From positions 124,001 to 188,000 of the forward strand of contig NZ_CACSJJ010000004.1 in NCBI RefSeq assembly GCF_902706295.1: 64,000 nucleotides of DNA, written 5' to 3'. Positions 8,204 to 18,059 of this stretch are shown one piece after another (within the stretch, counting starts at the first letter, position 1; each line of letters opens with the position of its first letter). The position numbers and the translations under genes are program-made. Source of the DNA: Arthrobacter sp. 18067 (lineage in GTDB: Bacteria > Actinomycetota > Actinomycetes > Actinomycetales > Micrococcaceae). The notes below the pieces were generated by a model, which worked only from the letters and a program-made list of their open reading frames with translations, was not told the origin of the DNA and searched no databases.

Positions 8204-11149
8204 ATGACCACCCACACATTAGATCTCGACGTCGTTCGTCGCCAGACGTTCGGAGAGATGTTCAGGAAGAGGTCAACGGACCGCGCACTCGCTGACGAAC
8301 TCCTCGTCGGCAAGCTGAACATGCGTCCGCACCCAACGTGGAACTTCCAGGACGGCATCGACTGGAAGGCAGATCCGTTCGGGCAACGGAACTGGCAGGC
8401 GCAACTTCACATGCTGCGCTGGTTGGAGCCGGTCCGCAGGGTAGCCATGGACGGAGACCGGGAAGCACAGGCGTTTTGGCTCCAAACGTGCAAGTCGTGG
8501 ATTGAAGCCAATCCACAGACGGACCCGAAGGAGAAAGACCAGCAGGGCAATCTTGTCAGCTATGCATGGGCTGACATGGTAGAAGCCCTGCGTGCCATGG
8601 TCCTGACATTTGGCCTCCCGCTGGTTCGAGAGGGCGAAGATCAATGGCTGGCGGAGTCTATCCATGCGCACGGCTCGTGGCTTGCGGACTCCAAACATCT
8701 CGGTCATTCAAATCATGCACTTCACCAGCATCAGGCTCTTTTTGTCATCGGCTCAGCCCTGGGCAATGAGGAATGGACCAAACTGGCAATTCAGCGCCTT
8801 ACGAGCTTGTTCGAGGAAAACTATGACGAACAAGGCGTAAACATCGAAGGTGCGATTGGCTATCACAAGAATAACCTTGTGTGGTGGGAAGAGGCCTTCA
8901 AACGTCTGGATGTTGAAGGCGTACCCCGCCCAGCCTCGGCCGACAGGCTGAATCTCGCCTACTTGGAACTTGCCCATGCCACGAAACCCGACGGCACTTT
9001 CGAATTGATTGGTGACACTGAAGCCACCACTCCTGGCGCGTTGTCGTCCCCCGAATTGGACTACGTGAAGTCGGAAGGAGCTACGGGACAACCACCGGCC
9101 GAGCTCACGAAGATCTATCAGAAGGGATATGTCTTCGGACGCAGTGGCTGGGGCGATCACGAACGCGATTTCAAGAAGGAAACCTTTTATTCCCTGTCAT
9201 ACGGCAAGGCCAACCGCGTTCACGGCCACCAAGACGGCGGTTCCCTGACCCTTCATTCGAACGGGCAACCCTGGCTGGTTGACTCCGGTAAGTACGCATA
9301 CAAAAAAGATGCAATGCGTGAGTACTGCTTGTCCCGGCTTGGACACAACGTGGTGGAAGTCGAGGACAGGGCATACAATCCCAAGACCGAAGTTGCCCTA
9401 ATCCGGTCTTTCACCAGCGATGAAGTTGACGACTTTACCTTCGCGGATTCAGGCTATAAAGGCGTCGAATTGAAGAGGCGTGTCGTCTACTGCCGTGGCG
9501 GCGAATTTTTCCTCGTCATAGACAACGTATTCAGTGCCGATGAGGTCTCCGCCAGGCAGCGCTGGCACCTTGACACCGACACTGCCGTGGAAGATATTCC
9601 GGGCGGCCTCCGTTTGGATCGAGACAGCAAGTCCTCCTTCCTCCTTTGGAAGGGCAACGCGCCTGCCATCTCAACCGTGAAGGGTTCTGAAGAACCCTTT
9701 GACGGCTGGATGTCCAGGAAGTGGATGGAGAAACTGCCAACCCAGGTCGTGTCCGCTAAACAGAGCGGGCGCCGCTTCCGGTTCATCACCATCATCGCTG
9801 CACCGCAATCCGGCAACTTCTCTGTCAAGAAAATGGACGCCACCGGCGGACGAGTAGCCTTGAGTGCGCTGTCCGGACGCTACCAGTTCAACCTGACTGT
9901 GGAAGAGGATCGCGTTTCGGTAACCCTCGGAGAGGAAGGAACCATTTCTTCCGAACTGGACGACGTGAGGTCAGCTTGGCTAAAGACTATGGACCTTTGC
10001 CGGGACGCATCGGTCCTATGGGCGGCACCCAAACCAGATGACGGCCAGTTCACCACGAGGTACTGGGGCCAATTGAAGACATGGGTTACCCAGCAACACA
10101 ACACCCGAAGTGCGCGGCTTGAAGCTTTGAGTATTCTTCTCAACCTCCTTCTCGACGCCACCGACAACTCGAGCGACGATCAAGGCCTGCGTCCGGGCAT
10201 CGTGGATCTCCTGGGGAATGACCTCACCGAGGAAATCGGGCTGAATAACAGCGCCTTGGGCGTTGTACGTGAACCGCTGATTGCCTGGCCCGGGGCTGAT
10301 CTTCGCTCAAAGACTTATGGCCGCCCGATCCAGACCGTCAGCTCTCCGAATGAAATCCGTTTCGAGGACGGCGAGAAGTCCAAGATTTACTCCGCCAACC
10401 TTGGAGGGTTGGTTCTGCCTTTCGCGGTAGGACGTGGTCCGTCTGACCTCTTGTCGGTCAGGTTCCATGGCGCGATAAATAGAACCAAGACAACGTTGCC
10501 CTTCTTCCAAGGGCTAACTTCCGAGCTCATGGAAGGGGGGAACCATGCCGTCTTCCAGGATCCCTCGCTGGACCTCAACAAGAACATGACGCTCTCCTGG
10601 TACCTCGGAGATGGCAGTGTCAATGTCCATCGGTTCATGGCTGAGTGCATCCGCAAGCTTCAGCTCGAAACGAATGCCGCGCGTGTTCTCCTGTCTGGCA
10701 GCTCGGGCGGCGGATTTACCGCCCTTCAGGTTGCCGCGTACCTACCTGATTCCGTGGCGTTGGTCTTCAACCCCCAAACAGACGTAAGAGAATATTTCCG
10801 GACAAGCGCCGATGTCGCCCTCTCCACCTGCTTGAAGTCTGATGTCGATGTGGAAGAAGCACGCGCCTTCAGGCTTTCCACGTCGGTGGTCGAAACCTAT
10901 GCGATGTTGGAACACCTCCCCCGCATCCTCTATATCCAGAACACTGGAGATACACACCACGTCACAAAACACCGTGATCCATTCCGTTTAATGCTGGAAT
11001 CTGAACACAGCAACCACGAAGACCGAATCGAATTCGTTGATGTTGAGTGGGGCCCCGGACACGTGGCCGCAAACGCTGAGCTTTATGCCCATTTCCGCTC
11101 CGCCGCCCAGGAGCGTTTCCCGACCAGTGCCAATTCATTAATCAACTGA
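8204..11149 (+). CDS. Heparinase II/III-family protein fused to an alpha/beta-hydrolase-like domain
   Basis: A 981-residue protein with no signal peptide or membrane segment, so probably cytoplasmic. Residues 30-330 are mostly helical and fit the alpha/alpha toroid of polysaccharide lyases. Residues 335-560 match the heparinase II/III beta-sandwich region, with RVHGHQDGGSLTLHSNGQPW and LVDSGKYAY; the His and Tyr here are candidate catalytic residues. Residues 690-981 are an extra domain with the nucleophile elbow LLSGSSGGGFTALQ (Ser near 830) and a late histidine in EWGPGHVAAN (near 953), as in serine alpha/beta hydrolases. Known family members cleave uronic-acid glycans by beta-elimination. 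Here the neighbours (WecB, a C5-epimerase-like protein, GTs) suggest action on the locus's own polymer. Whether the protein is a lyase, a deacetylase or both is unknown. Confidence 0.8.
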   Translation: MTTHTLDLDVVRRQTFGEMFRKRSTDRALADELLVGKLNMRPHPTWNFQDGIDWKADPFGQRNWQAQLHMLRWLEPVRRVAMDGDREAQAFWLQTCKSWIEANPQTDPKEKDQQGNLVSYAWADMVEALRAMVLTFGLPLVREGEDQWLAESIHAHGSWLADSKHLGHSNHALHQHQALFVIGSALGNEEWTKLAIQRLTSLFEENYDEQGVNIEGAIGYHKNNLVWWEEAFKRLDVEGVPRPASADRLNLAYLELAHATKPDGTFELIGDTEATTPGALSSPELDYVKSEGATGQPPAELTKIYQKGYVFGRSGWGDHERDFKKETFYSLSYGKANRVHGHQDGGSLTLHSNGQPWLVDSGKYAYKKDAMREYCLSRLGHNVVEVEDRAYNPKTEVALIRSFTSDEVDDFTFADSGYKGVELKRRVVYCRGGEFFLVIDNVFSADEVSARQRWHLDTDTAVEDIPGGLRLDRDSKSSFLLWKGNAPAISTVKGSEEPFDGWMSRKWMEKLPTQVVSAKQSGRRFRFITIIAAPQSGNFSVKKMDATGGRVALSALSGRYQFNLTVEEDRVSVTLGEEGTISSELDDVRSAWLKTMDLCRDASVLWAAPKPDDGQFTTRYWGQLKTWVTQQHNTRSARLEALSILLNLLLDATDNSSDDQGLRPGIVDLLGNDLTEEIGLNNSALGVVREPLIAWPGADLRSKTYGRPIQTVSSPNEIRFEDGEKSKIYSANLGGLVLPFAVGRGPSDLLSVRFHGAINRTKTTLPFFQGLTSELMEGGNHAVFQDPSLDLNKNMTLSWYLGDGSVNVHRFMAECIRKLQLETNAARVLLSGSSGGGFTALQVAAYLPDSVALVFNPQTDVREYFRTSADVALSTCLKSDVDVEEARAFRLSTSVVETYAMLEHLPRILYIQNTGDTHHVTKHRDPFRLMLESEHSNHEDRIEFVDVEWGPGHVAANAELYAHFRSAAQERFPTSANSLIN

Positions 11150-11195
11150 TGCAACACTTTTGCACCGACCAGATTTCGTTGACTTAGGAAACACG

Positions 11196-13310
11196 TTGCA
11201 CATTAACAGAAGACTCAGTTCTGACAGAACCATCGGCCTTTCCGCGGTTGCGGGTTTTGGCTTCATATTTGTTGGCACGTTGTTGGCACTCCTCCCGCAG
11301 GTGGTTTCGACCGCAAGCGCGGTGGCCATCATCGCTTTGTTTGTTGTGGCTATTGTCGCCTTCAGCCTTGCCAGCACCGGCCTGATTGCGAGGCTGAAGG
11401 AAAACCGTCGCTTGCAGCGCGAGTCCCAGGCTTCGATTAAGAAGTACTTGCTGACTCTGCAACGACAGGTAACTGATCTGAGTGAAGCCCAGAGCGCATC
11501 CACAGCCCAGTTAATCGACCTGAGTGAAGCCCAAAGCGCATCCACAGCCAAATTGTCCGATCAGGTCCAAAGCGCAACAAGGACAGTGCCCGACCCCGAC
11601 AGTGTCCTTGAGGCAGAGCGTGATCGCTTGCTGCAACTAGTCCAAGACCTTAAATCCGAACAGGAAGAAAGGGTCCAGAAAGTCGAAGAAAGCCATCTCG
11701 AACGGCAGTTTGATCTTGTGGCGCTTGACGGCAGCAACTGGCAGTCCTTCTCTGATTCCGAGGTCAAGAAACTTGCCGAAACCCAGTTCAACGTAAAGCC
11801 GTTGGCGGTCTACGAGATGCTCGAAACCCATTCGATCTTCGAGAAAATCAACATGACGTCGCTGCGCGGCCTGGCAAGTGAACTGCGCAAGCTTGGCTAC
11901 ACAGCCAAGAGCCAGCAGGTCCTGCGGGTAGTACTTGACCGGAAACCCAATGCAAAATTGGCCAGTGCAATCGCGTTACGCGAAGAAGAGGTCAAAATCT
12001 TCTCCGGTGCCTTCAAACCTGAGCCGCAAGGACCTTACGAGCTCTTTGCTCCAAGGCCTAACTGCATCCTTCACGTAGTGGGCAAAGTCCTCCCGACTAC
12101 GCAGTCGGGTTATACGCTGCGTACACACTACACGGCCTTAGCCCAGATCCAGTCCGGGTTGGAAGTACACGTGTGCAATCAGGTAGGCGACGCAGTAAAC
12201 GCCGACGCAGCCGCACAGGTGGAACTTGACGGTGTCACTTACCATCTCCCGACGGGCCCGATCCGCCTTAACAGTCCTCTGACTACTTGGCTGAGCGCCA
12301 ACGTCGAGGAACTCGCGCGAGTGGTGGCAGAGGTACGTCCTGCTGTTCTCCACGCCCACTCGGACTTCTTCAATGCCCTTTCCGCAAGGGCCGTTGGTGA
12401 CTATTTCGGGATTCCTGTGATCTATGAAAGCCGCGGCTTCTGGGAAGAGTCTTGGCTTTCCCGCATGGCCCAAGCCAGCGGTATCGAAGACATCGAGGCC
12501 TTCAGCACTCGGTGGGGCACCCCTGACACCTACGCATGGCGTCGGGAACGCGAACGTGATTGCAGAGAGGCAGCGGACCACGTGTTCACCCTCGCAGAGG
12601 TCATGAAGCGCCGAATTACGGCTGAAGGTTGCCCGGAGGACAAGACCTCGGTAGTGCCGAACGCAGTCAGCGGCGACCAATTCCCGGTGCAGACGCGAAA
12701 TATCGAGTTGGCTGGCAAGCTAGGTATCCAGAGCGGCGAGATCGTCATTGGCTACATTTCATCGCTGGTCGAGTATGAGGGCGTACCTGTCCTTATCGAT
12801 GCGTTCAGCCAGTTGCGTGAACGCCTCAACGTTCCGGTACGCCTCCTGGTGGTAGGCGATGGACCAGTCCTCGACTCCCTCAAGGCCACAGCTGCTTCGC
12901 TGGGACTTCACGATGCGCTCTTCACAGGACGCGTGCCCCACGAGGACATCCTGGACTACTACGGGCTCATTGACATCTTCGTTGTCCCACGCACAGCGGC
13001 GGCTGTATGCCAACTCGTCACGCCCCTTAAGCCCTTCGAGGCGTTTGCAACGGGACGAACGATTGTCATGTCTGACGTCGATGCGCTCAAGGAAATTGCG
13101 GAAGCAAGCGGCTCGGCTGCTCTGTTCCAGGCTGGAAACAGTGGGGCTCTCGCGGACGTACTCGCCGACCTTGTTTCAAGCCCTGAGACGCGGAGCCAGA
13201 TGGCGGCAACCGGCGCGGCTTGGGTAAGGGAAAGTCGCTCGTGGGAAGCCAACGCGGCTGTCTATAACAACCAGTATGCGAATCTGGCGGCGAATGCAAT
13301 CCGCGTCTGA
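11196..13310 (+). CDS. Membrane-attached GT4 glycosyltransferase with coiled-coil region
   Basis: About 704 residues. I prefer the TTG at 11196, which has AGGAA 5 bases upstream, over an earlier TTG at 11160. Two membrane segments near residues 13-60 (AVAGFGFIFVGTLLALLP and AVAIIALFVVAIVAFSL) are followed by a coiled coil to about residue 190 containing a duplicated 14-residue unit. The C-terminal 390 residues are a GT-B fold glycosyltransferase of family 4: a SGYTLRTHYTAL nucleotide-sugar loop region, VIGYISSLVEYEGVPVLIDA, and the E-x7-E-like LKPFEAFATGRTIVMSDVDAL. The GT part resembles the gene at 26250-27983 along its length. It overlaps the next gene, so the two are probably co-translated. 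The enzyme is likely tethered to the inner membrane face; donor and acceptor are unknown. Confidence 0.82.
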   Translation: MHINRRLSSDRTIGLSAVAGFGFIFVGTLLALLPQVVSTASAVAIIALFVVAIVAFSLASTGLIARLKENRRLQRESQASIKKYLLTLQRQVTDLSEAQSASTAQLIDLSEAQSASTAKLSDQVQSATRTVPDPDSVLEAERDRLLQLVQDLKSEQEERVQKVEESHLERQFDLVALDGSNWQSFSDSEVKKLAETQFNVKPLAVYEMLETHSIFEKINMTSLRGLASELRKLGYTAKSQQVLRVVLDRKPNAKLASAIALREEEVKIFSGAFKPEPQGPYELFAPRPNCILHVVGKVLPTTQSGYTLRTHYTALAQIQSGLEVHVCNQVGDAVNADAAAQVELDGVTYHLPTGPIRLNSPLTTWLSANVEELARVVAEVRPAVLHAHSDFFNALSARAVGDYFGIPVIYESRGFWEESWLSRMAQASGIEDIEAFSTRWGTPDTYAWRRERERDCREAADHVFTLAEVMKRRITAEGCPEDKTSVVPNAVSGDQFPVQTRNIELAGKLGIQSGEIVIGYISSLVEYEGVPVLIDAFSQLRERLNVPVRLLVVGDGPVLDSLKATAASLGLHDALFTGRVPHEDILDYYGLIDIFVVPRTAAAVCQLVTPLKPFEAFATGRTIVMSDVDALKEIAEASGSAALFQAGNSGALADVLADLVSSPETRSQMAATGAAWVRESRSWEANAAVYNNQYANLAANAIRV
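11478..11561 (+). repeat. 42-bp tandem duplication inside the coiled coil
   Basis: Two copies of a 42-base unit beginning CTGAGTGAAGCCCA encode LSEAQSASTAQLID and LSEAQSASTAKLSD. The unit is 14 residues, two heptads, so gain or loss of copies would keep the coiled-coil register. The copies are nearly identical at DNA level, which indicates a recent event. Confidence 0.85.
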
Positions 13311-15042
13311 ATTGCTGTTCCAGCAATTAACGGACGCTGATATTGAAGCGCTTCGGCAATGGGTCGCTTCAAGCCACCGCCCCGATTTGTCGAACGCAGT
13401 CTGGTTCGACAGCTTGCCCAGTGATTCCGATTCGGAGGTCATTAACAACGGCTGGAAGGCCGGAGACTATGATCGGCTGGATCTCTCACTGCCACTTGCT
13501 TGGGATACTCTCTGCGCGGACGACAGAAGCTGGGGTTCCCAGCTGCACGGCTGGAAGTTCATGGACAGGCCAATTCAGGAGTTTATCCGTACTGGCGAAA
13601 AGGCATACCTTCAATGGTGCCTGGATCGTGCTGTCTCCTGGTCTGAAAGATATTCTGACCAGGAGACAGACAACGCAATTGTCTGGTACAACATGGCGCT
13701 CGGACAGCGAGCCCTTCGCCTCGCCGGCCTCATCTATCTGGGCGCAAAAAACGGTATAGCTATCCAGGAACTGCGATCACTGCTCAGCGGCGTAGACCGG
13801 CACAGGCTCGAGTTCGCCCTGGAAAGCTCGTTCAATCCACGCACCAACCACGGCTATTTTGTGGCTATTGGTCAAACAGTACTAGGCACAGCTCTCGAAG
13901 CTGTGCCCGAAATGAGCGGGCTGGCTGAGGAAGGCCGCTCACGACTGGCCGTCATGATCCGAACACAGTTTCTTCCGGACGGCGGCCACAGCGAGCACTC
14001 CCCCGAATATCATCGGATGCTCATGCAATCCTTCCAGATGGCCGTGGACAACGGTCTCATCGAAGATTCCGAGCTGACGGGCCGTCTGCGGAAGGCTGCC
14101 GACTTGCTGGGCTGGATGATCCAGCCCAATGGCTCGCTGGTCCCGCTGGGTGATACACCATTCGTCAACATGATAGACGGGAGTCATCCTCTAACTCTGA
14201 GTCCCCAAACCAACTTCCTGATGTCGGGAGGTTCGTTCGGTCAAGCTTGCTCAACAGAGTTGGGGGTATTCCCCGAGTCAGGCTACGCCTTTGTCCGTTC
14301 ACCCCAGCCGCAAGGGGAAGCAGGACAGCTGACTTCGTCATACCTCGCTTTTACAGCGGCCTTTCACGGCAGGGCCCACAAACACGCGGACGATCTCAAC
14401 TTCATCTGGTATGACCGCGGACAGGAGATATTGGTCGAAGGGGGCCGTTACGGGTACGGGGCACAACTGCCCGTTGACTCGCCCCTTCGCGCAGACGGGT
14501 TCTACTATGCGGATCCCTTCCGACAGTTTGTCGAATCTACGATGGCGCATAATACGGTGACTGCAAATGGCAGGAACCACGACCGGCGTCGACCCCCTGT
14601 AGGCTCCGGCCTTGGACTGTGTGAGCAATTGGATAACACATTCGTCCTGCGTGGCCACATGGAACATGCAGGGTGGACCCACCGGAGGATGGTTGAGTTG
14701 ACGCCTGGCATTGGTCTCACCGTCACGGATGACGTGCAGTCCACGGACGCCGTTAAGCGGGACTTCCAGGTCTGGTTCAATTTCTCTGGGGCACTGGAAC
14801 TTCAAACTTCCCCTTCCGCAGGGCTGTCTTGGTCCCCACCCAGCAACGAGTGGCGTCTGACACTGCAGACGGAACCCAGCACCTCAGTCCAAGGTCCCGT
14901 ACGAGAATCCGACGCCCCCCTACGAGGCTGGCGATCTGTCGAGGACGGAACCCGCGAGGGTGTCTGGTCCGTCTGTTTGGAAGCCAAGAAAACCCGTCAC
15001 CACGTATTCATGAGCAGATTCACCTTTAATAACGACGCCTAG
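13276..15042 (+). CDS. Heparinase II/III-family protein
   Basis: A 588-residue protein without a signal peptide, overlapping the end of the upstream glycosyltransferase gene by 35 bases. The start may instead be the ATG at 13294. The N-terminal half is helical (TDNAIVWYNMALGQRALRLA and NPRTNHGYFVAIGQTVLG) as in the heparinase II/III superfamily, with GGHSEHSPEYHRMLMQSFQ near residue 236. The C-terminal half has the conserved HGRAHKHADDLNFIWYDRGQ and VEGGRYGYG (residues 365-395), the region that carries the catalytic His/Tyr in this family. It is shorter than the gene at 8204 and lacks its hydrolase domain. A role in cleaving or editing a uronic-acid polymer in the cytoplasm is inferred from neighbours. 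Confidence 0.82.
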   Translation: MRIWRRMQSASELLFQQLTDADIEALRQWVASSHRPDLSNAVWFDSLPSDSDSEVINNGWKAGDYDRLDLSLPLAWDTLCADDRSWGSQLHGWKFMDRPIQEFIRTGEKAYLQWCLDRAVSWSERYSDQETDNAIVWYNMALGQRALRLAGLIYLGAKNGIAIQELRSLLSGVDRHRLEFALESSFNPRTNHGYFVAIGQTVLGTALEAVPEMSGLAEEGRSRLAVMIRTQFLPDGGHSEHSPEYHRMLMQSFQMAVDNGLIEDSELTGRLRKAADLLGWMIQPNGSLVPLGDTPFVNMIDGSHPLTLSPQTNFLMSGGSFGQACSTELGVFPESGYAFVRSPQPQGEAGQLTSSYLAFTAAFHGRAHKHADDLNFIWYDRGQEILVEGGRYGYGAQLPVDSPLRADGFYYADPFRQFVESTMAHNTVTANGRNHDRRRPPVGSGLGLCEQLDNTFVLRGHMEHAGWTHRRMVELTPGIGLTVTDDVQSTDAVKRDFQVWFNFSGALELQTSPSAGLSWSPPSNEWRLTLQTEPSTSVQGPVRESDAPLRGWRSVEDGTREGVWSVCLEAKKTRHHVFMSRFTFNNDA

Positions 15043-15370
15043 GTGTGCCCGCAGGATGCATCTTGAGTCGGAAAAGCGGGCCGCCGGTTCACCAGTGGCT
15101 GTCAGTAAGTGGCATGAGAGGGTCGGGGCCCTGCTTCGGTGGATCTGAAGTCAACCTTCGCGGCAACAGATTCATCACCAACACGTCTCCGACTTCGCCC
15201 CATCCCCCACAACGGCCGTGCGAATTGACAGGGCCAGATACAACTCGCCAGGCGACATCAACAACAGGCAGCGACAATATGACGGTGATTCCCGACTGAA
15301 AACTGGGCAGGTCTATTCCAACAGGTAACGTTGGTCCTTAGTAATTTTCGACTTAGCAATTGGGGAACTC
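15043..15370. other. Gene-free stretch before the C5-epimerase-like gene
   Basis: About 330 bases with no supported reading frame and no strong hairpin. The last bases hold TGGGGA four bases before the next start codon. A promoter for the next gene is expected here but no convincing -35/-10 pair was recognised. Confidence 0.5.
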
Positions 15371-16696
15371 ATGGGCTCAGCCACCGACTATGTGACCAAT
15401 GAATACGAGGTTAGTTTGCCCGCGCTTCGTATGGAGCGTAAGGCGATTTGGGATTACTACAGGATCGAGTTCCTGCCCAACGGATATCCTGGCCGCAGGA
15501 CTGACGGCGTGCTCATGGCGCACCCGATCTATGGTCCTTATGTCATCACTGACTACCTGATCCAATATGGGCTCACCAAGGACCCCATATTCCTGGAAGC
15601 TGCCATTCGGGTCGCCGACGTCTCAGTTGCCATGATGGAGCCTTTGCATGACGGCCTGGTCTTTAACTACGACGAGGAACGGGCAAAGGTCTCCAGCAAG
15701 AAGGGCACCTGGTACAGCGGCCTCACGCAGTCCCGATACGTGGACGTTCTCAGTAAGCTCCTCGCCTACCCAGATACGAAACGGTTCCGCGGGCCGTTGA
15801 AGGCTGTCCTGACTAGCTTGACCATCCCTGTAGAGGACGGCGGCGTGGCGCGCTACACCAGCGACGGCGGACTGATTATCGAAGAGTACCCGGCGACCTT
15901 CCCGAACTGCACCCTGAACGGCTGGACCACCGCGACGTGCATCCTGTTGGACGTCGCGAAAGCCACGAATGATGACAGCGATTGGGACGTGTTCAACAAG
16001 TCCGTTCGTGGACTGGAAAGCATCATCGGGCTCTACGACGTGCCAGAGCTCGCCAACTCCCGCTACAAACTCGAAGGCGACGCAACGTTCCAGCTCTCAC
16101 CTGCAGGCTCAGCCCTGGAAGTTACGGACTGCCAGGTAGTCGTACCATCGGCCGGTGTTTTTCCTGCGAACGTGGAGGGCGACCAGGCAGGAGAAGCTCT
16201 CAAGGCTGGCCCTTTGGCCATTCGGGACGGCAAGTTGGGACGCGTCAAGGTTCGTTTGAGTAGATTCTCGTGGCCTTCGCCTAACAAGCTTTTGATGAAG
16301 GTTACGGCTGAACGTGCAGCGCTAGTCAAGGTGGCTATCGGGGAGACGACGTACAACCCGTTCGGGAGTGTGCCGAAGGTGACCGGCCAGAAGCACCTTC
16401 AAGAGTTCGATCTGCTGCCCGGCGAAAATCTTCTCGAGATTACGGTGCCCTGGATTGCTGCCGAGATGGTCGCGCACCCCACCAATTTCTCCAAGAAACT
16501 TACCGGGCGGCAGTTCAACGTCTACCACTACATTCACATCGACACGCTCACGAAGATTGTGGAGCAGTCTGGCAGCGAGATCCTGCGATATTACCTCGAC
16601 AAATGGAAGCACGCTCCGTCGTTGTGGGCCGACCATCCGGCGTATCAGGATGAGCGCCTAATGCTGGAACGCTTCGACATGCACAAACACAAGTAA
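15371..16696 (+). CDS. D-glucuronyl C5-epimerase-family protein
   Basis: A 441-residue protein without a signal peptide. The central part carries the hallmarks of the GLCE C-terminal domain: GTWYSGLTQSRYVDVLSKLL near residue 115, GGVARYTSDGGLIIEEYPA near 157 and CTLNGWTTATCILLDVAK near 180. The C-terminus (YHYIHIDTLTKIVEQSGSEI then DKW) also matches. A beta-rich insert of about 140 residues separates the two parts. Enzymes of this family invert C5 of D-glucuronate to L-iduronate in heparan-type chains, and bacterial members exist. The substrate here is unknown; ManNAcA made by WecB/WecC is one candidate. It is the last gene of the plus arm and is followed by a terminator hairpin and a decayed IS element. 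Confidence 0.8.
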   Translation: MGSATDYVTNEYEVSLPALRMERKAIWDYYRIEFLPNGYPGRRTDGVLMAHPIYGPYVITDYLIQYGLTKDPIFLEAAIRVADVSVAMMEPLHDGLVFNYDEERAKVSSKKGTWYSGLTQSRYVDVLSKLLAYPDTKRFRGPLKAVLTSLTIPVEDGGVARYTSDGGLIIEEYPATFPNCTLNGWTTATCILLDVAKATNDDSDWDVFNKSVRGLESIIGLYDVPELANSRYKLEGDATFQLSPAGSALEVTDCQVVVPSAGVFPANVEGDQAGEALKAGPLAIRDGKLGRVKVRLSRFSWPSPNKLLMKVTAERAALVKVAIGETTYNPFGSVPKVTGQKHLQEFDLLPGENLLEITVPWIAAEMVAHPTNFSKKLTGRQFNVYHYIHIDTLTKIVEQSGSEILRYYLDKWKHAPSLWADHPAYQDERLMLERFDMHKHK

Positions 16697-16707
16697 CCAC
16701 GACCGAC

Positions 16708-16746
16708 ACAAATGCCCCCACCATTAGAGCGGTTGGGGGCATTTGT
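16708..16746 (+). terminator. Hairpin terminator after the C5-epimerase-like gene
   Basis: Arms ACAAATGCCCCCACC and GGTTGGGGGCATTTGT surround a short loop, 12 bases after the stop codon. The arms are AT-bordered and nearly perfect. The hairpin lies just outside the left end of the IS element. Confidence 0.75.
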
Positions 16747-16762
16747 CATGCGGCGATTAGGC

Positions 16763-18057
16763 GGCTCTCCCTGGTTCGTGGTGAAAAGGATTCCCTGTCC
16801 TGAAGGGTAAACGGCTCGTAGCGTTGCTGTGATGGATGTTCTATACGCATTCATCCTGAGTCAGGAGCTACGAGCCTTGATCGAACCCATCTCCCAACGA
16901 CACGATGCTGCCACCGCCATTTTCGGTTCGCCTAACTACCGTGTCATCGATACTGAGGTTCCTTTCCTTCGGGCAGCCATGCGTCACAGTCGGAGCCACT
17001 GCCGCGTCCGGCTCCCGTCCGGTGGTGGGAAGCCAGGTCCCGCGCCGGGCACGGTCCACCCGCAGGCTCCGCGCCGCCTTGGTCGCCTCCGGCATCGGAT
17101 CGGGAAGGGCCGCCGCCGAGTCCGCCGCTTCAATCGGTGTCTCACGGTGGTTGGTCCAGCAGGTTGAATTCCGCGGCCCTGATGCTACCGATGTCGATAC
17201 CCCCGCCGCATGGATGCTCGGCATCGATGAGCACCGCTACCGGTCCGTGCGGTTTTTACGCGACACGGCCACCAAGGCCTTGAAACGTTACGAACCGTGG
17301 ATGACCACCATCGTTGATCTGGACACAGGTCAGGTCCTCGAGTTCGTGGATGGCCGCCACAATACGGGCATCGGGGAGTGGCTTTTCGCCTGTTCGCTGC
17401 AATGGCGCAGGGCGTGCAGGTAGTCACGATCGCCCCGCAGCTGGGTTCCGCAGGGCATTACAGATGTCGTTCCCACGCACCGTGGTCTCGGTCGACGCGT
17501 TCCACCTGGTCAAGCTCGGCAACGACATGCTCATGAAGTCCAGCAACGGCTCACCCAGTAGGTCGATGGCCGGCGTGGACGTTCCCTCGACCCGATCTGG
17601 GCCAACCGGAGATTGCTTCTGCGGGCCGTGGACACGTCCCAGACCGGGCCCGAACGAGGCTCTGCACCGAGTTTCACCACCGACGACGTCACCGGAAACT
17701 GCAGGCTGCCGGGCTGGTAGAAGAACAGCTCCGGCCCTTGGCGGCCGCCGGTTCACTAACCGACGCAGCAGCCGGGAAAGACCGCCTGCAGGTCCTGGTC
17801 GAACGAGCCTCATCACCGGAAAACAACCGGCTCTGGCACACAATAAGCCGGTGACGGAGGGAAATCGAAGTACTCCTTCCACTGGCGCGACGCGACAGTG
17901 GAAGACAATAACAGCGCAATCAAGCACATCAAAAGGACCAGCCGGGGATTCACCAACGCCCGGAACTACAAAACGCCTAACCTGTTGCGCAGTGCCGCCA
18001 GAACAGCGGCATGAACATCCCTCACGGCAGAACATTCACCACGAACCGCGAAGAGCC
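16763..18057 (+). mobile_element. ISL3-family insertion sequence, decayed
   Basis: A roughly 1.3-kb element bounded by inverted ends: GGCTCT...GGTTCGTGGTGAA at 16763-16785 and its imperfect complement TTCACCACGAACC...AGAGCC at 18035-18057. The length and the encoded transposase pieces fit the ISL3 family. The flanking octamers GATTAGGC and GCTTAGAC agree at 6 of 8 positions, so there is no intact target duplication. The element sits between the two converging arms of the polysaccharide locus, with its right end touching the stop codon of the gene at 18060. Confidence 0.85.
16832..18014 (+). pseudogene. ISL3-type DDE transposase, frameshifted remnant
   Basis: Transposase pieces occur in three shifting frames. 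The first starts at 16832 (LIEPISQRHDAATAIF). The second, around 17200-17400, has the family-typical GIDEHRYRSVRFLRDT and KRYEPWMTTIVDLDTGQVLE. The third, around 17400-17560, has MSFPRTVVSVDAFHLVKLGN. A last piece back in the second frame ends at 18014 with NNSAIKHIKRTSRGFTNARN and LLRSAARTAA. At least three frameshifts separate the pieces, so no active enzyme can be made from this copy. Confidence 0.85.
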
Positions 18058-18059
18058 GC

